A stretch of 64,000 bases of DNA from Sphagnum magellanicum (taxonomy: Eukaryota > Streptophyta > Sphagnopsida > Sphagnales > Sphagnaceae). The DNA lies in assembly GCA_021904315.1 (NCBI GenBank), contig CM038908.1, forward strand, positions 18,434,501 to 18,498,500, written 5' to 3'. A program made the translations under genes and the position numbers. Under the pieces are notes generated by a model. The model searched no databases. It was not told the DNA's origin and was given only the letters and a program-made list of their open reading frames with translations. Positions 21,901-34,979 of this stretch are shown in pieces. Position 1 is the first letter of the stretch. Each line of letters starts with the position of its first letter.

Positions 21901-22000
21901 CAATTTCGAAAATAAATAAATTTGATATATATATATATATGAATAATTTGGGGTCATTTTCAGACTCTGATTTTTAAAGTTTGGTAGTATTTTTTTATTA

Positions 22001-22432
22001 TTAGTTTTCTTATTATTTGGACAGGTTCTAAAAACTTGTTGCCATTTAATGATTTATCTATCTTTTAGGATGCTAGCCAATAACATAACATCAGAAAATT
22101 GAAAATATATATCATTGCCAAAAAGGGTGGTTTTCTTTTTCTTTTTTAAAATTTTTTCATATCGAGAATTTGTTTGGTGAAATTTAAATTAATCAAATTT
22201 ACTCTAATTTTTTTTAATTACCATTAGTTTTCCTACTATTTGGACAGGTTCTAAAAACTTGGTTGCCATTTAGTGATTAATCTCTCTTTTAGGATGCTAG
22301 CCAATAACATAACATCAGAAAATTGAAAAAAAAAAATCATTGCCAAAAAGGGTGGTTTTCTTTTCTTCTTTTTAAAAATTTTGTCATATCGAGAATTTGT
22401 TTGGTGAAATTTCAATTAATCAAATTTACTCT
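22001..22432 (+). repeat. Tandem duplication, two copies of about 205 bp
   Basis: A block beginning TTAGTTTTC and containing GGACAGGTTCTAAAAACTTG, GGATGCTAGCCAATAACATA and AAAAAGGGTGGTTTTCTTTT occurs at 22001-22205 and again at 22224-22432. The two copies look more than 90 per cent alike. Non-coding. The block contains a CCAAT word in each copy. Confidence 0.85.
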
Positions 22433-22591
22433 AGAAAATTGATTTTATTTCCCAAAAGAATTTCAATAAAATTAGAAATTTTAGTCAAATCTACCCAAGA
22501 AAAAATTTAAATTGAGAATTTTATAATTTTCCCAAAAAAAAATCACTCAAGAAAATTTGCAAATACAGGAAGATAAATAAATTCATGACAC

Positions 22592-22596
<5 letters not shown>

Positions 22597-22640
<44 letters not shown>
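22597..22640. repeat. AT dinucleotide microsatellite
   Basis: About 22 perfect AT units. A shorter AT run lies at about 21923-21940. Confidence 0.9.
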
Positions 22641-22647
<7 letters not shown>

Positions 22648-23518
22648 TCAATTATTAAAAAAATTCTATTGCTTGCCTTTGGTGAAAATTGATGTATAGA
22701 ATTGAAGGAGTTACCAACCCAAGAGTATGTCAAGAATATAGCATGTCACTAAAGTGGTACCTATGTAGGTAGGTAGGTAGGTAAGTAATAATAGCTTTCC
22801 TCAAGGGTGGATTCCCAACTACATTCCCACTTCAACCCTTATCAAGTTGCCATCACACAATTTTAGCTACACATCTAGCCTTATATACATAAAGGAACTC
22901 AAAGAAATTTCTTAGTTTATTTGTGAAGGGCAAATTATTGCAATTGGTGAATATTTCTCCAATCTTGGATGATCTTACACCTACAAGTGATATCATGATC
23001 TTACACATGATCATGATCTTACACGGAGTAGGCATGATCTTACACCTATTTGTTACAAGTCATGAATGAATCTTACACCTATAAGTAGGTGAAAGAACCC
23101 CCCCCTTTTTTTTTCTCTTATGGGTCGTGATTTATCTACAAGTTCATTATCATAATGACCTCGACAAACAAACGTGCATAATATATTTTTGATGCACCTT
23201 ACAAGGCACAAATTTTTCACTAGCTTGGCGCAAGGGATTTTCTATGAAGAAACAAGGGAAAATTTCATAACATAATATGGGGTTGTCATCCTTGTTGTGT
23301 AAGGAAAGTTTGTGTAAGTGTGCATTTAAGCCCCTTGACCATTATGCAAAGAAAAGCACTAACATATGTGCCTTCCCTTATATATAACTAGTGTAGCTTG
23401 TGTCGTTGGCTCAAGTGTGAACCCATTACAAAACATGCAAAACCATGTATGTATATATGGATTTTTTTGAACAGCCAAATATGAAAGGAAATCATGCTTG
23501 AATTGAATTGGTTAGCCT
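22641..23518. other. Intergenic with GATCTTACAC words
   Basis: No gene seen. A TAGG run lies at about 22767-22783. The phrase ATGATCTTACAC is repeated at about 22970-23075 at irregular spacing, with short ATCATGATC palindromes. A related phrase recurs at about 45978-46015. Confidence 0.5.
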
Positions 23519-23931
23519 TCAAGTGTTACCACGTTCTCAACTGATTTTTCCTTCCAAAACCTGGTTTTTTTGGAATTTATTTCCATTTTTAGTAGTAGAA
23601 ATCACTTAAAAATCAATATCTCCCACATTCTGAATCCAAATCTTACCAAATAAATTCCACTAAATCCTGCTCATCAAGATCTTTCCAATAACAGCAAAGG
23701 CACATTCCAATTCCTCCAAAAATTTCAGCTATGATTTAATTTAATTTTCAGTGAAGAAATCATTCAATATTCAAGAACTTTTGCACCGCAAGCCCAAACG
23801 CCATGGAACCAAGCCCATGCACACCTCCTTAGCGAGAGCTTTCCACGGACACCAAGAACATGATCTGAAGCATCCCAGTTCAGTGGATCTCATAACTACA
23901 AAACAAACTACCTTCCTTCATAGATAGATGT
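23519..23931 (+). repeat. Dispersed repeat B, copy 1
   Basis: A block of about 413 bp matching 33858-34272 in reverse orientation over its whole length. Shared words include AATCAATATCTCCCACATTC, CTGCTCATCAAGATCTTTCC and CATGGAACCAAGCCCA. Similarity stops sharply at both ends. No terminal inverted repeat or coding domain is seen, so the class (solo LTR piece, MITE or segmental duplicate) is open. Confidence 0.75.
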
Positions 23932-24630
23932 TCTCACAGGGAAATTCCCAGAATGGACTCAATTACCAAGGCCTTTTTTTTTTGGTGGGGAGGGCTGTGA
24001 GGGGGAGGGGAAAGGATATGCCACAACCCTGGAGCTTTATGCCACACTTGTTGAGCATTCATGCTTTGTTGATAGGAAGAGATTTTGTTCAATATTTCTT
24101 TGTTGTCCTTTGTCTGTGAAAATTTAGTTTATTAAGAAAAGACCAATACTTGAATATTATACATAGCTCAAAATGCAAACATGTAATTTAATTTGAATGA
24201 AACACATCAATAATTGTGGAATTTTTATTGGATGATAAGTTCACAACTACATTTTCTATCTTAATTGGTTTGGGTATCCTTTTTCAGCTAACCTTGCAAA
24301 ACTTTATTTATAAAGACATCAAAGATTTGGAAAATGTACAAAGGAATAAGGAAAAGGAAAAAAGATAATTTATAGGACATCATGTTAACTCAAACTAAAT
24401 GTTAAAATATTTCCATGTCAAAAATTGACCCCATGTAATAGGTCGACAATATTTCATGTTAAAAATCAATCGCCTACAATAGATCGGTCGTGGTGATGGG
24501 AAGTGTGTCCTAAAAGGGTGGAAATCAAAAAGTAACTTATAGGCCTACAGTAGCCATTCAACTTAAGATGGAGGATGCTTGCATATTTTGCAATGTGATT
24601 GAAATTTTTTGACAAAAAAAAGTAACCAAA
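23932..24630. other. AT-rich intergenic
   Basis: No supportable feature. A T run with GGTGGGGAGGG and following G-rich sequence sits at about 23976-24012. Confidence 0.5.
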
Positions 24631-24639
24631 ACATAAAGA

Positions 24640-25120
24640 GGAAGGCCCTCTAACCTTTTCAAGCTCTAAATGGCATTGACACAATCATGTAAAAACACAC
24701 AAGTTTGTTTATGTAAACATCCAAATACTTCAATTGTTAAAAAGATGAACTGATCAGTGGGGTGTCAGTCACAATAAATCCTTTCTTTAGCTTGAGTTGC
24801 ATCAAAGACATCAAATCCTTGAATTGTGCAAATTGAGGAAATAAATTCGCTTGCGTTGGGTTGGCAATGATAACACTGGCCAAGGTGTGAATGCCATTTT
24901 TGGTAGACATAATGTCAACTCGTCAACAAAAAAAATTTGAATGTGATTGAAGGAAGTGCATGTAATTGTTTTCGTCCCATGTGAAAGCCAACATCTCGCA
25001 CAATGGCAATAAAGGTGTTGCGAACTGCATCATGGGTTCCTATGCATTCGTTGCCATGAACGCAACATAAGAAATGGATACCCATAGGGTTGATGGGATG
25101 TGTGCACATGCATCAAGAGA
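24640..25120 (-). mobile_element. Decayed retroelement-like coding fragment, class uncertain
   Basis: The minus strand translates in pieces to NPMGIHFLCCVHGNE, then GIHTLASVIIANPTQ, then FGCLHKQ. I recall this order from the tail of a plant reverse-transcriptase-type element. No intact frame exists and no ends were found. The family call is from memory and weak. It is broken and old. Confidence 0.4.
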
Positions 25121-25129
25121 TACTTGATA

Positions 25130-26660
25130 TTGAAATATGGGGTAACCATTTACTTGTTCCAATTATGGGTGTGGTCTATTTCACTTGTAATGTGAATCCA
25201 TGGTGGAAAATAGGCTTGATTTGTGAATCAACAATGGGGAAAACTCTACAACATGCCCTAATATAATCCATTACCACCTAATAGATTAATTATGAACCTA
25301 ACACATTCCTACATGGAATGCGTTAGTTCTTTCCTAGGTGAGACAGGTGCTTCCACCATTCCACTTGCGACTTGAATCAACAATGATGGGGAACAATTTG
25401 TTAATTTGAATCAACAGTGGGGACCACTTCACTTTGGAACATGCCTTGTATAACCTATTACCACTTGTTAGAATGGCATCTAGCTCTACTAGGTTTGATA
25501 TTTTCCTATGTGGAACGACAAGCCTAATCCAGGAAGTTCCTACATAATGGCTTTGGTAAATTATTTCAATGAAGCACACCATGCACATTGTAATGGTGTT
25601 TCCATCAATGTTGTGGTTTTGGTAAGTACTTTTGTCAAAGTGCATTTGACCCTTTTCATATTACCAAGTTTAAAGCAATCCCCAAATGCCCTTGAAAAAT
25701 GGGAAATCTATTTCACTATTTAGCACATAATGGGGTTTAAGGTTTAAGGTTAAGTAATAACATCACATCATCAATTCTCCAAGTCTATGCCCACACAAAC
25801 TTTGGTCTTTATCTATTATACACATGATTTCCCACAACAAATTGATTAACAATCATCATAGCAAGTGAGTTCATGACACATTTTTATCCATGGTTTTTTT
25901 TAATGAAAATTTGAATTTTAAAAAATTTGTCAAACGGCCTTACAACATCATAACAAAATTTAAGGGATTGAAATTGGTTTTTTTTGGCCTGAATCTAACC
26001 CATCCATCAGTGGGAATTGGGAATTGTGGCCGACCATACATCAAACGACTTGGATTTGCCACATGTGGCAAAGTGGCAAGCTAACAACCTACTTAAAAGA
26101 GCATGATGGGACCTTAAAATTCCCAAAGATCATTGGTGTGGTGTTTTTATTTTGTTATTTCACCATCAATTCCCCATAGCATTGTCACTACTTTTTAGAT
26201 TTACAAGAAACATCAACTTGATTTAGATTGTTTACATATAATCAAACCCCCCACCATATAATGAGCTCTTCTATTTCTTTTGATTTACTAGAGTTTGTTT
26301 GCTTAGAAGTTAGAAATTAGACACTAAAAAGTTGAAACTCTTCACAATGCACATTGCAAAATGAAAAATCACAAACATGTTAGAAGTTAAGGACTTAATG
26401 ACAAAGTATTGTGGTAGCATGACAACCCAAAATCTAGATTGCATTATATGATGATTCATTAATGACAACTTGCAACACCCAAGTATGAACTATGTTCATG
26501 CTATTTGTAGAAAAATTTGCTTATGAACTTGTGAAATCAAAATGTAAATGTTAATTGTTCAATGCACCTTGCCTTTCAAAAGTTTGGGTGCAAGCTTCAA
26601 ATTCAACAACTTCTATGAGTTAAAAGTCAAGACTTAAAAGTTGCAAACCCTAGAGTCACA
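25130..26660. other. AT-rich intergenic
   Basis: No gene recognised. A phrase around CAACATGCCCTAATATAATC (about 25251) is loosely echoed near 25437, suggesting an old duplication. The short open frames do not look coding. Confidence 0.4.

Positions 26661-26664
<4 letters not shown>

Positions 26665-26692
<28 letters not shown>
26665..26692 (+). repeat. TG dinucleotide microsatellite
   Basis: About 14 TG units, followed by TATGTTGTATGTA. Confidence 0.9.
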
Positions 26693-26695
<3 letters not shown>

Positions 26696-28115
26696 TGTAT
26701 GTATTTTGCAATATGTTATAAAAGTTCAAACTTGAAGGACAAGTGTGCACTTTAGAGTCTACAACAAATGTTGCACCAACAAATTAATAATAACTCCTTT
26801 TTACACGTGCATATATTAATTGTAATTTTAAGCTTGTCACATTTCTTTCAAGTTTTGTGTCCTAACTCTTGAATGTGTGATTTTACTTTGTTGTTTTTAG
26901 TATTATCATCCTTTTTGTGATGAATCATGATCAACCTAAACCTTAAATCAAAATCTTATTTACTTTTCATTTCCAAGTTCATTTTTTTAAAATTTGTATT
27001 TGAAAACATACATATTTGTAAAATGGGTTAGAATGACGTTTACCACATACACCATCACCAAAACTTATGACATGATTTGCATACAAATTCATGTCATCCA
27101 TAAGTTTATCAATTGACATAATTGTTACATTATTCATCAAAACATTTTTCATTTTGTATTTCACAAATCTTCTTCATGATTACAATGGTGAAATTTTTAA
27201 AATCTTTATAGCAACACCAACCAATTTTCCTATATAATAACCTTTCATTGCAGACCTCTTTTTAACTCCTTTGACATTTGAATTAATTGTAACCAATGAT
27301 GATTGGTTTCACCCTTAATTTGAAATCTTTATACGTGAATTAACTAAATAACCAATCATTATCAAATGCAACAATCATTATCAAATCATTTTGTCACCAA
27401 TCATTATCAAATGCAACAAGCTTGTGGCAATGGAAAACTAAGCCTTGATTTAATTTCAATGATTTTGCATTTCATTAACAAGGAAATGGTGTAGCAACAT
27501 AAGTTGGTTTTGGTGAAAAAGAACATAGTAGTACCAATTAAAGTTATCAATGGTTGTAAGTTTTCCTTAAGACTTGTAACACATGAAACCAAAGCATTTG
27601 AAGTTAAATGTTGGGTTACACACTAGCAAAATTGTTTTCAATATCATTTCATAATAAAAAAAACTATCATCATTATTTTATCTTAGCACATTCTACATAA
27701 TGCACAAGTGGATTAGCTAACAAAGAATTCACTTTGAAACAAAAAAACAAGAGGCCCTAAAATGTGAAACCCTCAACACAAACATGTTTAGCAAAACCAT
27801 GATTATGTATGTTGTGCACTTGAAGACCAACATGAAAATCAACACACATGTAAAATATCAAACATAATAAGGACCTTGGTGGTACATGAAAATCCAAATG
27901 TTCCAAGTTGGTGGGAGTAAAAGGGTTTCATACACATTACAAAACAAGGAAATATGTTATTAATTTATGTTTTTCCCACAATAGATGTTGACTTACATCA
28001 ACATGAAATCATTTCTCAATATAAAGAATACATGTTTGAAAAGAAGAATGTTGATAGTTTATGAGAACATGAACCATATGATGGCACAATTGAAACATTG
28101 ATTAAAACTAAGTTT
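26693..28115. other. AT-rich intergenic
   Basis: No gene recognised. CAATCATTATCAAATGCAAC is repeated closely at about 27351-27420. Otherwise unique-looking AT-rich DNA. Confidence 0.4.
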
Positions 28116-30900
28116 AATTTAGATTAACCAAAGTCAAACATAGGCTAACCAAGGCTAACCTTGGGGTAAACTTATGCTAACCAATGTTATAATTTTACTC
28201 ATGAACTAAGGTTGATTAAAGGATATGCCTAGTTTAACCAAGGATAAGCATAGGCTAATTAGGGCTAATCCTATGTTAAACCCATGTTAAACCCATGCCA
28301 AGCCTAAGTTAACCAAGGCAACACTTAAATTAAACCTCAACTAAATGTATTTTAAACCTAAGCTAAACATAGGTTAAATTTAAATTAATTAAAATTAAAC
28401 ATAGTCTAACCAAGGTTAACTAAAAACTAAATCTAACCTAGCCAAAGCTAAAACTAGGTTAACCAAGGTGAAATTTAGGTTAAACCTACGTTCAAACTAG
28501 GCTAACTAAGTAAAACTTAGGATAACCAAGGTTAAACTTAAGTTAAACTTAGGTTCAACCTAAGTTGATTAAAGTTAAACTAGGTTGAACATAAATTAAC
28601 TTGGGTTAAACTTAAACTAACCAAGGTTAAACCTAAACTTAACTTACATTAACCAAGGTAAAACCTAGGCAATACTTAAACAAAACCTAAGTTAACCTAA
28701 ATTCATTCAAACTAACTTATGTTAACGTAAGCCTACTAAAATGAACCTAATTTTTTTTACTAAACCTAGGTTGGCCTAGACTTTTTTGCATTATATATGT
28801 TAACATTGGCTTGCCTACTATCTAGGATTGTTTAAATTATGACATATGTCACGTCTTTGAAAATGACTTAGAATCATGTAGTCACAATTATAATCATATA
28901 ATTGTATTGGTGATTATAGTCATATAAATGCCAACAACAAGTATCCACATCTAATTTCATGATTAAATTTGAACACTAATCATATTATTCATGAAAACCA
29001 TGTTTTGGCATAATGTTTTAAAAAAGATCCTCAACCCCATTTGGAGCCATAATTACAACTTATCACAAGATGGATTTGTTAGGTTTAACCTTTAGGATAA
29101 GCCTAATTTAAACTTATATGTTTATCCTACATTTAGCTTACGTTTAATTTAATTTAACCTAGTTTAACCTAAGTAGCCTAATTTCACCTTGTTTACTATT
29201 GTTTAACCTAATTTAACATAATCTAATATAAGTAACTTTATTTAATCCAAATATCCTCATTTAATTTAAATGTATTTGTTTAACTTAATTTAATTCAAAT
29301 TAGTACTTTGAGCCAAATTTAATATAATTTTCTTGGGTTTGGCCTAAATAAATACATTTCACAAAATTTAATTTAATTTAATTTAATTTAATTTAGCTTA
29401 GTTTAGCCTAATTTCCTTTAAATAATATAGTTTTGCCCTAATTTTCTTAGGTAGCCTAGTCTAACCAAGTTTAATTTAAGTAAACTAAATTAGCCTATTT
29501 TAACTAAACTATTTTAAATTTAACCAAGTTTAGCCAAGTATAGGCAACTTTAATGTACTTTAGACTAAATTGCTTGATTATGTCAAATTTAGACAACTTA
29601 AGCCTAATTTAGCTTAGGTGAACTAATTAGTTAATTTTAGCCAAATATAGACTACTATAAGCAAAACATCTTAGTTTTGTCAAGCTAAGTCAAGTTTGAT
29701 CAAAGTAATTTACATTAATTTAATTGAGCTTAACCTAAGTACCAACATTTAACCAAATTTAACCTAAATTATTTATTTTATCCAACTATAGCAAAGTTTA
29801 ACATAAATAATTTAATTTTGCCAATATTAATTTAAATAACGTACTTTAATTATGTCTAGCCAATTTTGATCAATTTTAACGTACATAACATATTTTCATC
29901 AAATTTAACCAATTTTAGTCAAGTTTAATTTAAGTAACTTACTTTATTCAAGTTTGACCAAGTTTAGCTTAATTTAACCAAATTTAACAGAAATAATCTA
30001 GTTTAATCAATTTTAGTCAAATTTAGCCAAGTTTTGCCAAGTGTAACCTAAATAACATATTTTAATCAAATTTAACCAAATGTAATGTAAATAACATAAT
30101 TTAATAAAATTTAACCAAGTTTAACCAAATTTAGCACGTAGTTAGTCAAATTTAACCGAAATGACAAATTTCACCAAGTTTATCCAAGTTTAACCTAAAT
30201 GACATACTTTAATCAAATTTAATTTAGTTTAACCAGATTTAGCCTAGTATAATTTAGTATAACCTATTATAACCAATTTTAGTCAAGTTTAACTTAAATA
30301 ACCTACTTTAGCCAAGTTCAATATAATATAACCTAAAATAGCCAAGTTTCATTTAATAACCTACTTTAGTCAAGTTTAGCCTAGTATATCCTAATTTAAT
30401 CTAGTATAACCTACTTTAACCTAGGCAACTTAAATAACTTAGTTTATCATAAATAACCTTAAGTTAATTGATTAGGTTACCTAAGTTTAGCTTAAGAAAA
30501 CCTAGATTCATTCAAAATAGCTTATGGAGGACTAGGCTAAAGTGCATGTCGTTTCAATTTAGTCATTTCATTAAGCTAAATGTTACAAAAGACGCCTTGA
30601 TAGATGGATGATATATGTCAAAATTTTATAAACACGTTATGAATCATTACACATTACCAAAAATCAACCTAGTTTAACCCATGTAACTAGCATAGCCAAA
30701 TGTCAACTTAACATCACCTAGTTACATTAAGCAACCTAGCCTAGCCCGCTTAGCCAAAAGTTAACCTAACTTAACCAGCTAGTTAAATTAACTACCTATG
30801 TTAGGCAACTTAGGCAACTTAATTTAAGCTAGGTGACTTATATTTTTAAAAATGTTGGACTCTTAGTTCAAGAAGCCTAGATTAAGCTACCTAATTTTTC
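28115..30900. repeat. Degenerate TTAACC/CCTAA word tract
   Basis: About 2.8 kb built almost wholly from variants of a few words: GGTTAAAC, TTAACCAAGG, AACCTAAG, AAGTTTAACC and TAATTTAACC. The part before about 28760 is rich in paired forms such as AACCAAGGTTAAAC, which is nearly self-complementary. The part from about 29090 is dominated by TTTAACCAAGTTTA with AAATAAC links. About 300 bp of ordinary sequence (28770-29070) separates them. No exact period can be fixed by eye. It resembles a heavily decayed tandem array. CCTAAA-like words recall telomere repeats, but no intact telomere array is present. Confidence 0.7.
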
Positions 30901-31610
30901 TAACCAAGTGGCGAACGTATCAAAGGTACAAGAATGGGAACTTGAACCTTTCACCTTCACTTTGGGGTTCAAGTTCTTTTTATATTAATTATATTTATCA
31001 CAAAGTTATAAAATTCAAAATTTTAGCTTTCACGTAACTTTGGCCACCTTAGGTTGACCTAGGTCAACCTACTTATTATTTACCAACCTAGCTTAGAATT
31101 AGACCTCCTTAGGTTGATTTAAAATGAACTAATTTGTCAACCTATACTACTTACTAACCTAGTTTAAGTTAACGTAAGCAATCTTAGGCTAAAAAAAAAA
31201 TTAACCTAAAATAATTATGTTGCATCTAGTCACATCATATTTGCATCTAGTTGTACAAATTTGAAATGGTTACAAACTTAATAAAATATTTTGTAATGAG
31301 GCTACCCAGGTTGACTTGGCAAAAAACCTAAAGCTAGGAACCACATGATGTTGACAAATAGGACCACATCATCTTGTTAGCATATAACATGTCATGTCAT
31401 CATCATGGGAGATGAAGTTGTTATTAGTTGCAAAGGTGGATGGTTCTTGCAACTAACTAACTAATGAACAAAAATTGAAAGATAATATGATACTTTACAT
31501 TAAGGGATTGGATATCATTTCTAACATAGTGACTAACCAATAAATGCCACATTTTATCCAAAGTAGTGTATGAGTCATCATGTTGACTAATAGTCAAATA
31601 TTTTATTACC
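30901..31610. other. AT-rich intergenic with fading TTAACC words
   Basis: The word tract fades out by about 31200 (AACCTAGC, TTAACCTAA). No gene seen. Confidence 0.4.
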
Positions 31611-31613
31611 ACC

Positions 31614-31742
31614 ACAATGCCAAAACATGTTTTTTACGACTGGCTTTATTTAACTATAATCATTTTTCTAATCGTTTTAAAAGTTGCTTATGACATTGTA
31701 ATTGAATAGGATAAGTTGTAAAAGACATGTTTTGGCATTGTG
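31614..31742. mobile_element. Short TIR element (MITE family C)
   Basis: About 129 bp bounded by inverted repeats of about 28 bp. The left reads CACAATGCCAAAACATGTTT and the right, on the other strand, CACAATGCCAAAACATGTCT. The two differ at only a few positions. The interior is AT-rich and non-coding. A CATGTTTTGGCAT fragment at about 29006 may be a relic end of another copy. Confidence 0.7.
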
Positions 31743-33857
31743 TGCACATGGAATGCCACATCATCATGTCATGAGACTAGAACTTGTTATTCTAGTAGCA
31801 AAAGTTAAGGTATTTTTAATTAATTAATTAATTAAAATTTATTTAAAACATATTATTATAATTTCAAAAATAATGTATCTATTAAACAAAGCCCAATAGT
31901 CATCATACTAATTATAGTCGCAAAACCATGACATCACATGATATCTCAATGGCCTTTGCAATTACATAGTGATTTTTGCGATTAAATAGTTACAACTATA
32001 GTCGAAAAGGATAATATTCATTTCTTTGATTGGTCAAAAAACCCATAATGTGTTATTGTGTTCCTTGATCTTTCTTTTTTGTTTTTTCTTGTCTACACCT
32101 ACCCCTCTTCTACCTCTCGATCCAATCAAGTGTTTTGAGGCCTTCCTTTTCACCCAAAAGGCCTAGCAATCACCTAATAAATGTTACAAGCTACTATAAA
32201 AATGGTATATTATTAAATACTTTTCAAATTTTAATGTGACATCAACTTCTCCCAATTCATTCCCAAAATTTCAATTGTTGATACCCGACCACATTCAATG
32301 TCCATTTTATTGTAACATAGAATCTTTGATTTCATTTCTTGTGGTTAATTATTAAAATCCTCTCCCAACACCCTTCAAACATGAGCAACAATTTGCTTGT
32401 CAACATATGTATATTCCAAAGCTAGCATTTTGAGGGTGATGATACAAAAATTTGTAGCCCATGTGGGTGCTTTAGGTTGAACATAGGAACCCCTCTCTTG
32501 GTAGATAGTTGTGCCCATGAGTGTTCTATCCAACTATTAATTTTAACAATTTCACAATGCCTTCAAGCATTGTGAAGCTTAAGTACATAAACCTTTGCCT
32601 AGCCTTGATTTGAAAATTGATCACATTTATGAACATCATTCACTTAATAATAAATGAACAAGGATGCTAAAACCAATAATATTGGCAATGACTGTGTGTT
32701 ACAGATGGTAGTTGATTTCTTACTAAATGATCTCCATTGACATTTCCTCTTGTGGTACCCTATCAAATTCTCTAATTAACAAGCTTATGTGGTTGCAGAA
32801 CATGACATCTAGGAACATTTCATTTGGTGAACTTTGGAAAGGGTTGAATTCCCTATTTGCAATGGATTCATTTTGAGGGTTTCCATGAACTTGTTAACTT
32901 TAGCCATGTTGATATCTCCAATAATTTGGGCTTTTTGTGCGCCCTTTTCCATCATCCATTTGTTTTAGGGATTCGAGACTGAAGGCCATTAACACCTTTT
33001 TGAAAAACACCATCTCTTTGGGAAGCCCCTCCCAAACCATGATGAGTAAAACTAGAACCTAAAAGGTTAAAACAAACAAACCTTTGAACCTTCAATGTTG
33101 TTGCCATTTAACATAACCCCTATTGCTAAATAAAAGTGGTCAAAAGTTCATAATATAAAAGAATCTAGTTAACAAAAACAACCAAAAAAATCATAGGAAC
33201 AACACAAGTTTAACAATCTTGATTGATATCACAATAAACCAACACACCATCTCTTGTGCTTTTCAAAAACATCCATTGCTCCTCTCACTAAATTTTTTTT
33301 CACATTAACCTTATTTCAAATTCATGGTTAAATTTTTTTCCACGTTAACTTTATTTCAAACTCAAGGTATTATGGGGAAGATGTTCTGAATATATGGGAT
33401 CATGATATATACTTAGTGCTATTTAATCTATGAAATTTTGATTGCATTTTATATTGTCATACTTTTCTCTCTTTTTGGAATTGTGGATACTTGATAAGTA
33501 ATATATTGATATATATTTCATTTTCTAATGTTACATCATGGGCTAGCATCGCAAGAGGGATTTAACATTAAAGTGTGAAAGGTTTTTAAAGCCTATCTAC
33601 AATCTAATTAATTTGAGTTCTACATTGCTATGCATTACTAGTGATGATCAACTATGTTATTCTTTTTTTATGTTTTGTACGATTTTCAATAATTCATCAT
33701 TATTTATGTTAATGTCAAATTTAATTTAAATGAATATAGATTTCATGGACATGAAAAGACACGTGCTAATTTTTTTTTTCATATCTATGTTGGTGGAGAG
33801 GGAAAAAAAGTGAGGTAGTTATAAAATGGAGGTAGTCATTAGGAAAGGTGAGAGATC
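31743..33857. other. AT-rich intergenic, possible faint coding relic
   Basis: No intact gene. Around 32760-33050 the minus strand gives broken protein-like text (for example FNPFQSSPNEMFLDVM) that could be mobile-element debris, but I do not recognise it. A TTAATTAATTAATTAA run lies at about 31820-31835. Confidence 0.3.
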
Positions 33858-34272
33858 CATCTATGAAGGAAGGTAGTTTGTTTTGTTGTGTAGTTATGAG
33901 ATCCACTGGTTTGGGATGCTTCAAATCATGTTTTTGGTGTCTTTGGAAAGCTCTTGGTGAGAAGGGGTGTGTGGGCTTGGTTCCATGACGGTTGGACTCA
34001 TGGTGCAAAAGGTCTTGAATATTGAATGATTTTTTCACTGAAAATTAAATTAAAATTGTAGCTGAAAATTTCGGAGGAATTGGAATGTGCCTTTAGTGTT
34101 GTTGGAAAGATCTTGATGAGCAGGATTTAATGGAATCTGTTTGGTAAGATTTGGATTCAGAATGTGGGAGATATTGATTTTTAAGTGATTTATGTGGCTG
34201 AAAATTCAAATAAATTATAAAAAACCAGGTTTTTGAAGGAAAAATCAGTTGAGGATGTGATAGCACTTGGGC
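33858..34272 (-). repeat. Dispersed repeat B, copy 2 (inverted)
   Basis: Reverse-complement partner of 23519-23931, about 85 per cent alike by eye over about 415 bp. The two copies lie about 10 kb apart and point in opposite directions, flanking the TTAACC word tract and MITE C. Confidence 0.75.
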
Positions 34273-34975
34273 TGATGGCATAGGCCACACTATTAGTTAT
34301 TAAGAAAGTTAATAAGAAAAAGAAATAGTTATTAAGAAAGAAGTGAAATAGTTAGGCTTGAAAATGAGATAATTGTTTCTAAAATTGTCTTTGGAATGGT
34401 CCATGGATAACCATACAAAGGATTCCAAAAAATCCCCCATATACTAGTTTTAATTATTCATCACTAAAATTTTTAAAAATATTAAAAAAAATGTTAGCAA
34501 ACTAAAATCAGAATTTAAATGTGACAAATAAATTTCAAAAACAAAAATGTAGCAAAATTTGGAGATTTATTTTTCAGAAAAACAAGAATAATTGGGACAT
34601 GATATTCCCTTTAAAACTCATTTTTCATATTTTGAAAAAAAATTGCACCAAAAAAAAACTGCTGCTTGGTACATTTATTTAGTTTAATATTGAACATTAA
34701 GATATTCGACATTTAAATAACGAACCTTGAACCCAAAATTGTTATGTACACACACAATATTTTTCCCATCTATAGGATTTGAAACTTTTGAAGAGGAAAT
34801 CAACTAAGGATTCTATAACATTAATTTTCAACTGATAAAATCTCCATGTGGAATAATTGCCTCTAGTCTCACAACTTTCACAATATTTCTATGAAAATGC
34901 CAATTGTCAATTCTTTTTTTTTCAATCCTATTTGTTCAGACATTCGGTGTATTGTGTACTTACATGTGTTCAAAG
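34273..34975. other. AT-rich intergenic
   Basis: AGTTATTAAGAAAG is repeated at about 34296-34340. Nothing else supportable. Confidence 0.4.
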
Positions 34976-34979
34976 GTCT

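Noticed and set aside
28115-30900. True interstitial telomere array
   Set aside because: CCTAAA-like words are present, but there is no run of two or more intact CCCTAAA units. Called a degenerate word tract instead.
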